DNA of 64,000 nt from Paulinella micropora (Eukaryota; Cercozoa; Imbricatea; Euglyphida). A program made the translations under genes and the position numbers. This document shows, piece after piece, positions 20,332 to 29,333 of the stretch. The stretch's first letter is position 1. Every line of letters starts with the position of its first letter. The notes under the pieces were generated by a model. It ran no database searches and was not told where the DNA came from. It saw nothing but the letters and a program-made list of their open reading frames with translations. The DNA is taken from contig BJOX01000098.1 in assembly GCA_009731375.1 (NCBI GenBank), forward strand, positions 424,000-487,999, given 5' to 3'.

Positions 20332-20523
20332 ATGCCCTACAAAAAGAAGACAACTGGTTACGCGGGCGGTGGGTCGGCCGAGATGGCGGCCCGCACCCGC
20401 CACATCATGAAACACGTAAACCCGGAGCTGTCGACTGCGATGGACGCGTTCGACGCCGCTATCAAACGGGCATTTGATAACATACCAGACATCAATGCTA
20501 GGCTCGGGATTGCGGCCAAGTGA
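20332..20523 (+). CDS. Small basic structural-type protein, 63 residues
   Basis: An intact frame from ATG 20,332 to TGA 20,523. The N-terminus is Lys-rich (MPYKKKTTG), followed by AGGGSAEMAARTRHIMKHVN, which recurs almost unchanged in the next gene. The remainder is a short amphipathic helix. A small basic virion or core protein is the best guess. The Gly-Gly-X before SAEMAAR resembles maturation cleavage sites of adenain/ASFV-type proteases, but no protease gene was found here. Confidence 0.65.
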   Translation: MPYKKKTTGYAGGGSAEMAARTRHIMKHVNPELSTAMDAFDAAIKRAFDNIPDINARLGIAAK

Positions 20524-20575
20524 GAGGTTTTTTTATTCTAAAAATTTTACACGTGGAAATCGCGATTTGTAAAAA

Positions 20576-21204
20576 ATGAAACGACGCGCCTTTACCACCA
20601 ATGCCCGCCTGCCGTTCAAGAAATGCCGCACGGGCTTTGCGGGGGGCGTGTCGGCCGAGATGGCGGCCCGCACCCATCGCATCATGAAATTTGTGAACCA
20701 CAACTCTCGGCCGCCCTTCAATTGGTCGATGCGCCCCAGGCGGTCAACGTACCAGTGCCAACAAGCCTAGATCGTGAGTTGAAACAAGTGGCGCGCTTGC
20801 TAGAGAAACTAACCAAAGCGCTCGGCTACGACGTCGCTCCGTACATAGTCAACAGGCAGGCCCCTCCAGCGCTAGTGCCGTCGGCCGTGCCGTCGGCCGT
20901 GCCCCTCGCACCACCGCCACCGCCGCCGCCACCTCCACCCTCGCAACCAAATCCGCTTAAGATTGTCAAGAACACCGCTGCCCTCAAACCTAAAAAACAA
21001 GAGGCTGCTATCGATATGGCCGAGATCGTGGCACGCAGTGGCAAGCTGGCGACCGCCGTGGGCCCCGTCATCACCAAACAGGAGGAGAAGGATCTCCACA
21101 CGCTGATAGACAGGTACAGACGAGACAGGGACAGCCACGGGCAGCTGTACCACGCCGCGAAGAGGCACGCGCTGAGCGAGGACAAGAAGGTGCCGAGGAA
21201 ATGA
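20576..21204 (+). CDS. Proline-rich structural-type protein (one frame change)
   Basis: Begins at ATG 20,576 with a basic leader and FAGGVSAEMAARTHRIMKFV, the same motif as the preceding 63-residue protein. The frame changes near 20,710-20,730. The main body then has a helical region (LDRELKQVARLLEKLTKAL), a poly-proline run near 20,910-20,945 and a Lys/Arg-rich helical C-terminus ending in TGA at 21,204. This stop overlaps the next start as ATGA at 21,201. The duplicated N-terminal motif suggests a shared interaction or processing signal. Confidence 0.55.
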
Positions 21205-23237
21205 AGCTCAGAAGGCTGCAGCTAGAGCAACAACAATTGGAGGCGGAGAACGAACTGAAGATCAGGAGCGAGGAACAACAAGCCAGGGCTATTTCTGAGA
21301 CGGCCCAAAAAATGAAAGAATCATCAGATAAGCTGGCATTCCTCAGAAAAAGGAACGCGGAACACGCAGAGAGGATAGCGCTGATAAAAGCGGGCGGAGA
21401 GGTTACCGCTAACCGGATTGAACAAGGCAAGAATAAGACACTGGCAATCACGGGTGCCCAGAAAAATGCCCTGGTGCTGACCGACACGGCCGCTGCCAAC
21501 AACGAGGCACAGCTCCGAGTCGGTCGGATCCAGAACAGTGCGAACAGCCAGCTGGCCATCGGGGCGGCCGAGACTGGCGCGAGGGTCGCGGGCGAGAAGC
21601 AGAACGCAGTGCTCGGGACACATGCGCGGGTAGGGGATATCCAGCGCCAGACCATGTTAACACAAGGCCAGGCGACAGACCAGCACAACGTCCAGCAGGC
21701 ACAACAGAACGCAGAGGCCGCCAAGCTGTACATCGGCAGCCAGCAATCCTCTGCCAAACGGGTCCAGGCCATCGAAAACACCATCAGAGACTCTGTTCAG
21801 ATGTGGAAGGAGGGACAGAAGGGCCAGGCCGCGTCACAAGTTGCAGACATCGCGTTTGCCTTGACCGCGGCACCAAACGGAAGCACTAGCGCCCTGGCGA
21901 TAGAGGGTGGCGCTACTACGGCACCGCCAGGCAGCAGCAGCAGCAGCAGCAGCTCGGCCCCAGACACCCGCCGCAAGTTTGCCCGGTTCGAGATGGAGAA
22001 GATGATGGAGACCATCGACAAGCTCTCAAAGGAAGACGAATACTACGACTTGACGGCGGCGGCCGAGACGTACGTGGCCGGCCTCGTGAATTTCTGTCTT
22101 AAGAACGCGGTCGAGTTAGAGGACGGATTTACCAGCGTCGCGCAACAAGTGGCGCGCAAACTGAGCGGCAAAGACGGTTACCTCGCGGAGAACGTGCGTG
22201 AGCAGCTCCAGTCTATTCTGAAACAACTGAAGCGGACGAGAGCCAACGACTTCGAAAACCCGGGCGATGAAGTCGACGACAGCGATATTGGCATGGACGA
22301 CGGCTGGCCGCCCGCCGAAGAAGAGGAGAAAGAAGAAGAAGAAGAAAAAGAAGACAGCCCGATGGTATCGGAGCCGGACGAAAAAAGTACCGTTCCGCCA
22401 CAGACACAGGCCCTCGTCAGCATCCCCGCGGCCAGCATCAACAATACCAGTAACATCGAGCAGGTCAGCGCGCTGGCGAAGGACTACGTCGGCCGAGCGA
22501 TGAAGGCTGCTGCCACGCCTCAGGAGGCCGTTGCGGGCATGAACACACAGCTCATGAACACAGACGCGTCTACGCCCAAGGGGAAAGCGTTTGTCGACGA
22601 GGTCAATAAACTCATCGGGTACCCTGCCAGGATGCTCGGCGAGTACAAGAAGGCAAGCACCGAAGAAGATAAGAACAAGGCGGCCTTGGTTCTCTACGAC
22701 AAGCTGGAGAACAAGACGGCGCCTTCTTCCTCCGCCCAAAACAGCAACCAGCTCGTGTTGGCTAGCGATAATATGGGCGATCGTGGTCTCAATTACAAGC
22801 TGCTACATCAGTTTATTACAACTGCACCGCCACAGGACGTCCCTGTTGTCGCGCAGATGGTCGTTGCCCCGTATGTCCAGGAATATCTCAAACACCCAGA
22901 CAAGAAGGATGCACTCCATGAACAGTTGAAAGGCCGGTATAGTCTCCTCTCGAAGATAGGCAATAACCAGAACCTGGAAGTCTTCGGAAAGAACCTGGCG
23001 CTGATCATGAGGACAGCGGGCGTGACGCCTGTGCCCGACCGCGTCGGGGCTCTCAAAGCAGATAAGGCGAGTACAAGGCACACCCTAGAACAAAAGGCAA
23101 GTTCTACACCGGCGCCGTCAAACAGCAAGAATACAGTGAAAGCCATCGAAGAAGGGAAGGCCACGAGCGTAAAGGGCAGGCGCAAGCCAAGCAAAAAACC
23201 AAAAGTTAGTAATCAGCTGATCACACCGGGTCCCTGA
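21201..23237 (+). CDS. Large coiled-coil structural protein, 678 residues
   Basis: An intact frame translationally coupled to the previous gene by an ATGA overlap. The first 220 residues are strongly helical and Gln/Glu/Lys/Ala-rich (LEQQQLEAENELKIRSEEQQ), a likely coiled coil. A serine run lies near 21,935-21,955, an acidic Glu/Lys block near 22,310-22,365 (EEEEKEEEEEKED), and the tail is Lys/Arg-rich (KGRRKPSKKPK). No catalytic motifs are visible. Its length, position among capsid genes and repetitive helices suggest an internal virion scaffold or tegument-like protein. It is the longest undamaged gene of the viral block. Confidence 0.75.
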   Translation: MKLRRLQLEQQQLEAENELKIRSEEQQARAISETAQKMKESSDKLAFLRKRNAEHAERIALIKAGGEVTANRIEQGKNKTLAITGAQKNALVLTDTAAANNEAQLRVGRIQNSANSQLAIGAAETGARVAGEKQNAVLGTHARVGDIQRQTMLTQGQATDQHNVQQAQQNAEAAKLYIGSQQSSAKRVQAIENTIRDSVQMWKEGQKGQAASQVADIAFALTAAPNGSTSALAIEGGATTAPPGSSSSSSSSAPDTRRKFARFEMEKMMETIDKLSKEDEYYDLTAAAETYVAGLVNFCLKNAVELEDGFTSVAQQVARKLSGKDGYLAENVREQLQSILKQLKRTRANDFENPGDEVDDSDIGMDDGWPPAEEEEKEEEEEKEDSPMVSEPDEKSTVPPQTQALVSIPAASINNTSNIEQVSALAKDYVGRAMKAAATPQEAVAGMNTQLMNTDASTPKGKAFVDEVNKLIGYPARMLGEYKKASTEEDKNKAALVLYDKLENKTAPSSSAQNSNQLVLASDNMGDRGLNYKLLHQFITTAPPQDVPVVAQMVVAPYVQEYLKHPDKKDALHEQLKGRYSLLSKIGNNQNLEVFGKNLALIMRTAGVTPVPDRVGALKADKASTRHTLEQKASSTPAPSNSKNTVKAIEEGKATSVKGRRKPSKKPKVSNQLITPGP

Positions 23238-23252
23238 CAATAAAAAAAAGAC

Positions 23253-23519
23253 ATGCAGCACCTGGCCTTCTTCGACCCGACCTTGGCACTGGCCCTGGGC
23301 AAAGTCAACGAAAAACAGGCGCGCGTAGCGGGGCAGAAACGCCGACAACAAGAGGACGCCGAAAAAAAGGCGATCGAAGTTCTGCAGACTACGGTAGCCG
23401 AAGTGCCCATCGAGAAAGTATTCAAGCAACCGGCCATTCCTGATGCCACCATCTTGCTAGAAGTAACGCCTGAACAGGCCGCCCGTTGCGAGCAACAGCT
23501 GATTGGCGGCGGCAAGTAA
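23253..23519 (+). CDS. Small helical protein, 88 residues
   Basis: ATG 23,253 lies 15 bp after the stop of the 678-residue gene and follows TAAAAAAAAG. The product is helical and charged (KVNEKQARVAGQKRRQQEDA) with a hydrophobic C-terminus. It ends in TAA within TAATTAAAAAAAA. No family is recognised. It is probably part of the same structural operon-like cluster. Confidence 0.6.
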   Translation: MQHLAFFDPTLALALGKVNEKQARVAGQKRRQQEDAEKKAIEVLQTTVAEVPIEKVFKQPAIPDATILLEVTPEQAARCEQQLIGGGK

Positions 23520-23520
23520 T

Positions 23521-23545
23521 TAAAAAAAAATTCTTGTCGGGTGAC
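23521..23545 (+). promoter_or_regulatory. Candidate late promoter motif
   Basis: An A tract followed by TTCTTGTCGGGTG, ending about 16-30 bp before the ATG at 23,561. Similar A/T tract plus TCTTGT or TCTTTS words precede the genes at 25,432 (near 25,400), 26,388 (26,352-26,366), 29,334 (29,285), 30,257 (30,212), 33,585 (33,545) and 34,993 (34,952). The shared position upstream of structural genes suggests a late promoter. Confidence 0.45.
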
Positions 23546-23560
23546 TTTATAATTACGACC

Positions 23561-24146
23561 ATGAGCAACCGAGGCCCTACCGTGCCCCTAGTCAACACCG
23601 GCGAAGAAAAGGCGGCCGCCGCCCAGGCCAACCAGGTCGAGCATGGTACCGGACCGGCCGGTCATCCAGACCGACTCGCTCGCTATCAGCTCGATCATCT
23701 ACTCGGCCCTGAAGGGAGTGACAGTCGATGGGGCGGAAGGGGATACTCTCAAAGACATGCAGAAAGTGGCCCAGCGCCTGTGGCAGAACTCGTTGGCCCC
23801 TTGGTACAAAGGAGCGGTTTTGCTCGTGGGTACGCCCGCGGAGATCACAGGCGTGTACGGAGTTCCATTTTGCACCAAAAACTGCTGCGAAACTCCTACG
23901 GCCACTGGATGGGGGGCAGACAACAAAGACATGCTGCAGTGGCTGACGGAAATCAGAAGAACGTACGGGAACAACTGGGAGGGCTGCATGCAGGTTTCGG
24001 CGTTCGTGGAACAGTACCAAGCGGCCAAGATCAGAGACCAGCAGTGGGCGGCTATCCCCGCGGTATCTAAGCTCGACCGCCAGAACGGCTCTGTGCGCGG
24101 CTGGACCTCTATCCACACCGCTGGAGACGCCAACATCTGGGGATAA
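23561..24146 (+). CDS. Hypothetical virion-cluster protein (one frame change)
   Basis: The ATG at 23,561 opens MSNRGPTVPLVNTGEEKAAA. The frame changes near 23,640 and continues as PVIQTDSLAISSIIYSAL through LWQNSLAPWYKGAVLLVGTP and TYGNNWEGCMQV to TAA 24,146. The body is about 160 residues with several Trp and Cys residues. I do not recognise a family. A late-promoter-like motif lies directly upstream, supporting a structural role. Confidence 0.5.
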
Positions 24147-24193
24147 AGAAATTTCAATATTGCGGCCGTAAGAGCAAAGAGAAGAGGTCCTAG

Positions 24194-24736
24194 ATGACCG
24201 ATCCGTTTGCTAACCTCGAGCCGCCTACCGCTGAACTTCTCCCTCCTCCACCGCCGCCGGTCGTCGAGGTCAAACAGCCGGCGGCCAAGCGACGCAGGAC
24301 GGCCGCTCCTTCTCAAGCGAGCCTGGCACGGCGCCTGGCCGCACCGTCGTCGTCAGCAGAACCACAAGACCCAGTGCTGCGCGATGACCCGAACTACAGG
24401 CTCTTGTGCGCTTATGGCCGCAGCGCCCTAATTGGACCCAAGCTCAAAAAAGCGCACATCAACTGTGACCCGAAAGCCCTGCGAAGGCTGCCCAGACAGA
24501 AGCTGCCGCTGTTGTTGGACAAAGTTGAAGAAGTGCTGGAAGGCGAACTGTCGGGCGAGCTAGCGGATGCCGTGCTCAAGCAAGGGCTCGTGTGCCTCGA
24601 AAATCTGGTAGCGAGCCGGTCGCGTTACCAAATCTCGGGCACGACCGAGGCCTGCTTTACAAATGACAGGTGGTGTTTCTTGCTAGAAAGAGCAGTGCTG
24701 CGCGCGGGCATCGGGCTGCAGCGCCTGGACCTATGA
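24194..24736 (+). CDS. Hypothetical protein with proline-rich leader, 180 residues
   Basis: An intact frame from ATG 24,194. The N-terminal 60 residues are Pro/Ala-rich with a basic cluster (AAKRRRTA) that could be a nuclear signal. The rest is compact and helical, with RLPRQKLPLLLDKVEEVLEG and several Cys/Trp residues. Its stop TGA overlaps the next start as ATGA (24,733-24,736), so the two are translationally coupled. Family unknown. Confidence 0.6.
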   Translation: MTDPFANLEPPTAELLPPPPPPVVEVKQPAAKRRRTAAPSQASLARRLAAPSSSAEPQDPVLRDDPNYRLLCAYGRSALIGPKLKKAHINCDPKALRRLPRQKLPLLLDKVEEVLEGELSGELADAVLKQGLVCLENLVASRSRYQISGTTEACFTNDRWCFLLERAVLRAGIGLQRLDL

Positions 24737-24870
24737 CAGAGCTAGCTTTGCTTACCGCGCAGACGGCCGCCATCACTCACGCCAAGAACACTATCTTTGT
24801 AGCACAGCTTGTAGCTAGCCAAGCTACAAATCTGGACGCACCCGCGCCCGTAGAAGAAAAGAAGAAGTAG
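24733..24870 (+). CDS. Very small protein, 45 residues
   Basis: Starts in an ATGA overlap with the previous gene: MTELALLTAQTAAITHAKN, then a hydrophobic Ala/Val stretch and a C-terminal lysine cluster before TAG. It is too short for family assignment. The overlapping start and the AATAAAAAAAATT signal after it support a real gene. Confidence 0.5.
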   Translation: MTELALLTAQTAAITHAKNTIFVAQLVASQATNLDAPAPVEEKKK

Positions 24871-24927
24871 CTTAATAAAAAAAATTATTTTGTTGTGCGC
24901 CAATTAAACATCTCTCCGAAAAGAAAA

Positions 24928-25392
24928 ATGTCCGAAATGGTGAGCGACCTGTTTTCTCTCGAAAACTTTGCTCGGTCCGGCACGGCCGCCGCGTTTGCCT
25001 ACGTGGCCGCCCCGGTCGTGATCCCCGGCAACACTTATTTCAGCCTCTCGGCTGTCCCTGGCTTGAGCGGCGTCGTCGTCGAAAAGAGCAAGGGGCTAGC
25101 GGTGGTGGCTTTCTTGACTGCCACTGCGATCGATTTAATCCAGTCGCGCGTGCTGAACCGCACGAAAGAAGGCCGGCTAGCCGCTTACCCTTCCCTCGCC
25201 GTGCACGTGGCTGGTGGGGGCCTGCTGTTTGCTATGCTGCCCAAGCTCATGGGCAGCGGCCAGTTTGGGCTAGTAGGCGACGGAGACGCTGTCAAGCAGC
25301 TTTTCTTGATCGGGGCACTCTCGGAAGTGTTCAGCCAATATTTCTATGAAAACTACCTGAACCCCGCGGGCCAAGGACAGTACCGCTTCTAA
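24928..25392 (+). CDS. Multi-pass membrane protein, 154 residues
   Basis: I chose ATG 24,928 (MSEMVSDLFSLENF) because the open frame upstream crosses an A/T-rich promoter-like stretch. Three or four hydrophobic segments alternate with short loops: AAAFAYVAAPVVIPG, AVVAFLTATAIDLI, LAVHVAGGGLLFAMLP and a weaker LFLIGALSEVFSQY. No catalytic residues are evident. It fits the small membrane proteins commonly found near capsid genes in Polinton-like viruses, where an internal membrane or membrane contact is possible. It is intact. Confidence 0.65.
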   Translation: MSEMVSDLFSLENFARSGTAAAFAYVAAPVVIPGNTYFSLSAVPGLSGVVVEKSKGLAVVAFLTATAIDLIQSRVLNRTKEGRLAAYPSLAVHVAGGGLLFAMLPKLMGSGQFGLVGDGDAVKQLFLIGALSEVFSQYFYENYLNPAGQGQYRF

Positions 25393-25431
25393 ACAAAAAA
25401 AGAATCTTGTGTGCCTAGTCTAAAGTGAACC

Positions 25432-25959
25432 ATGCTAGTGGAAGAAGCTCTGCTGGCCTGGGCCCTGATCGTACAGCCGCTATCATCGTGGTCACCTGCT
25501 GCAAACGACTCTTTCGTCATCCAAAGATCTCGTGCGACCTCGACAAGCCGCTGCCCACACACTACGTAACGCTCGACGACATCCTCCGGCGGCCTTACCA
25601 AGCGCCAAGCGCTGCAGAAGCTCTTTGCGGACCTGGAGACTGTGCTGGACAACTGGGGGCTGCTGTCCCTCGGCGAGAGCAAGGACCTGCGGATGCAGTG
25701 GAACTTAGGTCTTGAGCAACAAGTTGCGACCGTTGAAAAGTTCTTTTTGCCTGCCTACAAGGACGGCAAGCTGCCCGCGTACGTCCGGAGCGAAGCCGGC
25801 ATCTGGTTTGAGCTGGCCGCGAGTGCTCGTGCTCCGACTCCCGCCCTGCAAAAGCTGCAGCAAAGACTGCTGGCCAAGCAGAATGTGGTCAAGGACGCTC
25901 AGTTCCTGGGACAAATTACGCAAGTCATGGAACGCATCTGCCAAGTCATTGTCTTTTAA
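25432..25959 (+). pseudogene. Hypothetical protein with in-frame stop
   Basis: Begins at ATG 25,432 (MLVEEALLAWALIVQPL) about 30 bp after a late-promoter-like AATCTTGTGTG. A TAA at about 25,567 interrupts the frame, which then continues unbroken through LQKLFADLETVLDNWGLLSL and LQQRLLAKQNVVKDAQFLG to TAA 25,959. Together about 175 residues, helical, with a hydrophobic N-terminus. Family unknown. If the stop is real only a 45-residue peptide would be made. Confidence 0.5.
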
Positions 25960-26010
25960 ATAAATTAAAAAATTTAATTTTCGTGACTCACTAAGTCTAA
26001 ATTAAGAAAG

Positions 26011-26349
26011 ATGGGCAAGCGCGCGCGAACGAGGCACGACAAGAACAAGAAGGTCGCCAAGAAGGAGGCCAAGGACGAGGCCAAAACAGTCAAGCAAACG
26101 GCCAAGAAGCAGAAGAAAGAAGAGAAGAGAGAAAAAACGAAGCAAAACCTGCGCCAGATCGGTCAGACTTTTAAAGGCATCGGCAACTTTATCGACAAAC
26201 AGATCGACAAGGTGACTGACATTCCGAAAGAAGCGATGGACACCACCAAGCAGCTAGGCGACAACGCCGAGGACAGCCTCAAATCGTTGGCGCTGCCGCT
26301 GGCGGTCGGCGCCGCGGCGATCGGGGCCGTGATGATCATGAAAAAATAA
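26011..26349 (+). CDS. Highly basic protein with C-terminal hydrophobic anchor, 112 residues
   Basis: ATG 26,011. The first 50 residues are Lys/Arg/Glu-rich (KKVAKKEAKDEAKTVKQ), then an amphipathic region (IGQTFKGIGNFIDKQIDK) and a C-terminal hydrophobic segment (LALPLAVGAAAIGAVMIM) ending in two lysines. A small basic core protein with a membrane-active end, similar in plan to minor core proteins of DJR viruses, is plausible but not recognised. It is intact and directly upstream of the capsid gene. Confidence 0.6.
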   Translation: MGKRARTRHDKNKKVAKKEAKDEAKTVKQTAKKQKKEEKREKTKQNLRQIGQTFKGIGNFIDKQIDKVTDIPKEAMDTTKQLGDNAEDSLKSLALPLAVGAAAIGAVMIMKK

Positions 26350-26351
26350 AA

Positions 26352-26387
26352 AAAATCTTCTTTGTGCTTAATATTATAATACGATCG
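26352..26387 (+). promoter_or_regulatory. Putative capsid gene promoter
   Basis: AAAAAAATCTTCTTTGTGC followed by TTAATATTATAATACGATCG directly before ATG 26,388. The A tract plus TCTT(C)TTTGTG is the same pattern seen before other late-type genes. Confidence 0.45.
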
Positions 26388-28164
26388 ATGTCTTCCGCCA
26401 CCGTCGTCGTGCCTCCGCAGAAGCTGCAAAAAATCTCTACCGGCAGGCGTGCCCGTAACGGCCAGGAGATCTTGATTGATCCCGAGCACGCCCGCGCGAT
26501 CAATGCGCGCCCTTGCTGGACTCAAACTGTCATGGCGCCCGCTGCCGCGACCTCGGCGCTGAGCAACACCGCGTTTTTTAGCTTTATCCTTGAGAATAAC
26601 CAGGCCGGCGCGATCCATGACGCGACGTTGCGTTTCAAGGTCACGTTCACGACCAGCGGAAGCCAGCCGACCGACTCGCGTGTTTTGCCTACCACTATGT
26701 GGTTCGAGCGGATCGAGTACATCGACCGCCTGACTGGCACAGAGATTGCTCGCTACCACGGCGACATGATGCACTTGGTACTCAATATGCTGCCGCAAGA
26801 AGCACTTGACCAGATTGCCGACATGGTCAACATGTGCCCCAAGACGGGCAAAGTCAGCGGCCGCCAGTGGGAGCACAACGCCGAGCAGTACTTTTACTTG
26901 CCGCTGGTGCACACTTGGTTGAGCGGCATGGACTTGGACTTGAGCACGCTGCGTGGCGGATCTCGAGATTAGGTTCTACCCGCGCGGTTCCATTTTTGTG
27001 GCGGCCCAGTCGGCAGTCAACGGCCAGTCCGCGCCCGCCGTGCCTTGTACCGCCAGCTTGAGCGAGATCCGCTTCATCACGGGCTGCACGCAGCTGCCGA
27101 ACGGGATGCGCCTGGGCAGGAGCCCGCAGAAGATGGGCAAGGTCGCCGAGCAGAAATACATCGACTTTGTGCAGTACACGGCCTACGCCCAGCACATCAA
27201 GCCATCCGACCGGTTGGCGATTGATCTGGACCAAATTGAATTCTCCCACCACTCAGGCGGGCTGTTTGTCTTCATCCGCAAATCAGGTGACCAGACCGCG
27301 TACGGAGACGCCACGACCTACTATCCGCAGTACACGTACGACACCACGGGGCGCTTGATGACGCACGACGCGCTAGGTGATGCGACGACGATCGACTTGG
27401 AAGATGTGCACGGCAGATCACAGATGGGCGAAGGGACCCCGATCGACGAGCGCTTTTTCCGCGAGGAGACGATGGGACAACTAGTGCGCAGCTCTTACAT
27501 GAAGTCTAACGGCATGTACCTGATCCCGTTTAGCAATGACCCCAAGGCCATGTTAGACGGCGTGATGGACTGCTACAAGACCTTTGTCGGAAACCGCGAG
27601 CGACTGGTGATCAACACAGGCCTCGCGCCAGTAGCGACGGCCGCTACGTTCACGGTGCCAACGCTGGGCTCGTGGGCGAACACGGACACCACCAGGTTGT
27701 ACATCAAGTACGACGGCACCGTCGTGCTTACCGCGGTCCTTGATGACGACACGGCTGCATGGACGAAGAGCGGCGCCAACAGCTACGCAGGCAAATGCAC
27801 GGCCGCGTGGACCAACATCAACAAGGCCCTGGCCGCCAGCTCGTTCCTGCGCAAGAAGGGAGTCAAGCTCTCGTTCAAGCACGCGAACGACAGCATGGAC
27901 TTCACCAGCGCTCAGAACGTCGTGGCCACGTACAAGGATCTCAACGACCAGCCGCTGATCCGCGATCCAGAAGATCTCACGCGGTTGTCGATGGAAGTGG
28001 TGGACATGACCACGGCCGAGAAAGTCAACGAGCACTACCATTGCACCGCCACCGTGTCGGGCAGACGCGGAGTAATCGAGGGCTTGTATGATGTTACGAT
28101 CTATTCGGCGTACTTCAAGTACCTTCATGAGGCCGGAGGAAGCCTGGAGGTGGCGTCGGTTTAA
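26388..28164 (+). pseudogene. MCP: Double-jelly-roll major capsid protein (one frame change)
   Basis: The main capsid subunit of a Polinton-like or nucleocytovirus-type virion. ATG 26,388 gives MSSATVVVPPQKL. Jelly-roll-like strands follow: LRFKVTFTTSGSQ, WFERIEYIDRLTGTEI and FYLPLVHTWLSG. The frame changes near 26,945-26,955. The second part contains LEIRFYPRGSIFV, the hallmark MYLIPFSNDPKAMLDG segment (about 27,516-27,563), RLVINTGLAP and a C-terminal VTIYSAYFKYLHE. Total about 590 residues, normal for the group. The single frame change is the only damage and may be a sequencing error. It is preceded by a strong late-promoter-like element. Confidence 0.8.
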
Positions 28165-28341
28165 AAATTCTTAGACTTTATGTATTTTAATTAAAACATC
28201 AAATTTCACGCAAAACCCGGTTTGCAAAAATGGACGGTCTGAAATGATCCCGACCCGGCCGACATCTTTTGAATCTCGAGATTTGAAACAATGTTTAAAA
28301 AAGAGAAACGGTCGCGGCCGTGACACTATCATAAAGCCGCT

Positions 28342-29331
28342 ATGACCGAACCACCAAAGAAGAAGGGTAAGACCAAGCCGCTCTGTCTCGACTGCCCGAC
28401 CGGGGCCAAAAAACGTGCGATCTTCAAGGATGAAACGGGCGCCAAATACAAACTATGCACGACACACGCGCGTGCGAGAGGCACATACTCCGTCCAACAC
28501 CCGTGTGCTGACTGCCCCCAAGGCGCCAAGCTCGATGCACACTATCCGGACGAAAACGGCAGGCCTTACAAGCTCTGTGCGGTACATGCGAAAGCAAGAG
28601 GCTCGCATTTCGCACGGTTTCCGTGCGTCGACTGCCCAGAGGACGCCAAGCTCGAGGCAAACTATCTTGACGAAGAAGATCGTCCCGCCAAGCTCTGTGC
28701 GGGGCATGCCAAGGCAAGGGGTACATACGTCGTGCAGAATCCATGCATCGACTGCCCAGAGGACGACAAGATTGACTCGTATTACAAGGACGAGAGCGGT
28801 AGGACCAGGAAACTCTGCGCGCGCCACGCGTTTTTACGCGGTCTCATCCCTAGGCCAAAAGCAGGAGCGTCCATCGTGGCATGTGAGGTATGGACAGGCT
28901 CGAGGAGCAAGGCTGGGACATCCAGCACGTACATTTTTGTCGTGGGCGAGGAGGAGACAACGGGCAGCGAGTTCAAGGTGCCCGGCCCACGCAAGTATCG
29001 TCTTGACGGCTACGACGAGGAGCGCAACGTGGGGTTTGAATTCATGGGCAACGCGTGGCACGGCTACCCACCCGAGCACCCAAAGCACCACGAGCGATCA
29101 AGCGCGCTCAAGCGGCTCAACAGCGTGTTGTACAAGGAAATGAGGCTGCGCCTTGCTTCCATCCAAGACTCGATGCCCAAGGGATTCACGATGTACTATG
29201 CCTGGGAGCACGAATTTGAAAAGATCCGGCACAAGCCGCTGGCGGATGTCACTACAGTTTTGAATGAGTTTACTGATAAAAAAATAATCTTCTTTCGCTC
29301 TATTATCAACAAAGGACAAAGGCAAAACTAA
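28342..29331 (+). CDS. Cys/His repeat protein with nuclease-like C-terminus
   Basis: Four tandem repeats of about 39 residues begin the protein, each C-x2-CP...D-E-x-G-R...KLC-x2-HA-x-ARG, with a conserved Cys-x2-Cys and Cys-x2-His, clearly zinc-binding. The plan recalls EsV-1-7-type cysteine motifs of brown algae and large viruses, though spacing differs. The second half (about residues 190-290) has KYRLDGYDEERNVGFEFMG and NAWHGYPPEHP, which look like a Vsr/homing-type endonuclease core with Asp, Glu and His-Gly. A DNA-targeting nuclease is inferred. The last 15 residues run through a late-promoter-like A tract, so the true end is probably near 29,277 and a small frame error is likely. Confidence 0.6.
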   Translation: MTEPPKKKGKTKPLCLDCPTGAKKRAIFKDETGAKYKLCTTHARARGTYSVQHPCADCPQGAKLDAHYPDENGRPYKLCAVHAKARGSHFARFPCVDCPEDAKLEANYLDEEDRPAKLCAGHAKARGTYVVQNPCIDCPEDDKIDSYYKDESGRTRKLCARHAFLRGLIPRPKAGASIVACEVWTGSRSKAGTSSTYIFVVGEEETTGSEFKVPGPRKYRLDGYDEERNVGFEFMGNAWHGYPPEHPKHHERSSALKRLNSVLYKEMRLRLASIQDSMPKGFTMYYAWEHEFEKIRHKPLADVTTVLNEFTDKKIIFFRSIINKGQRQN

Positions 29332-29333
29332 AG

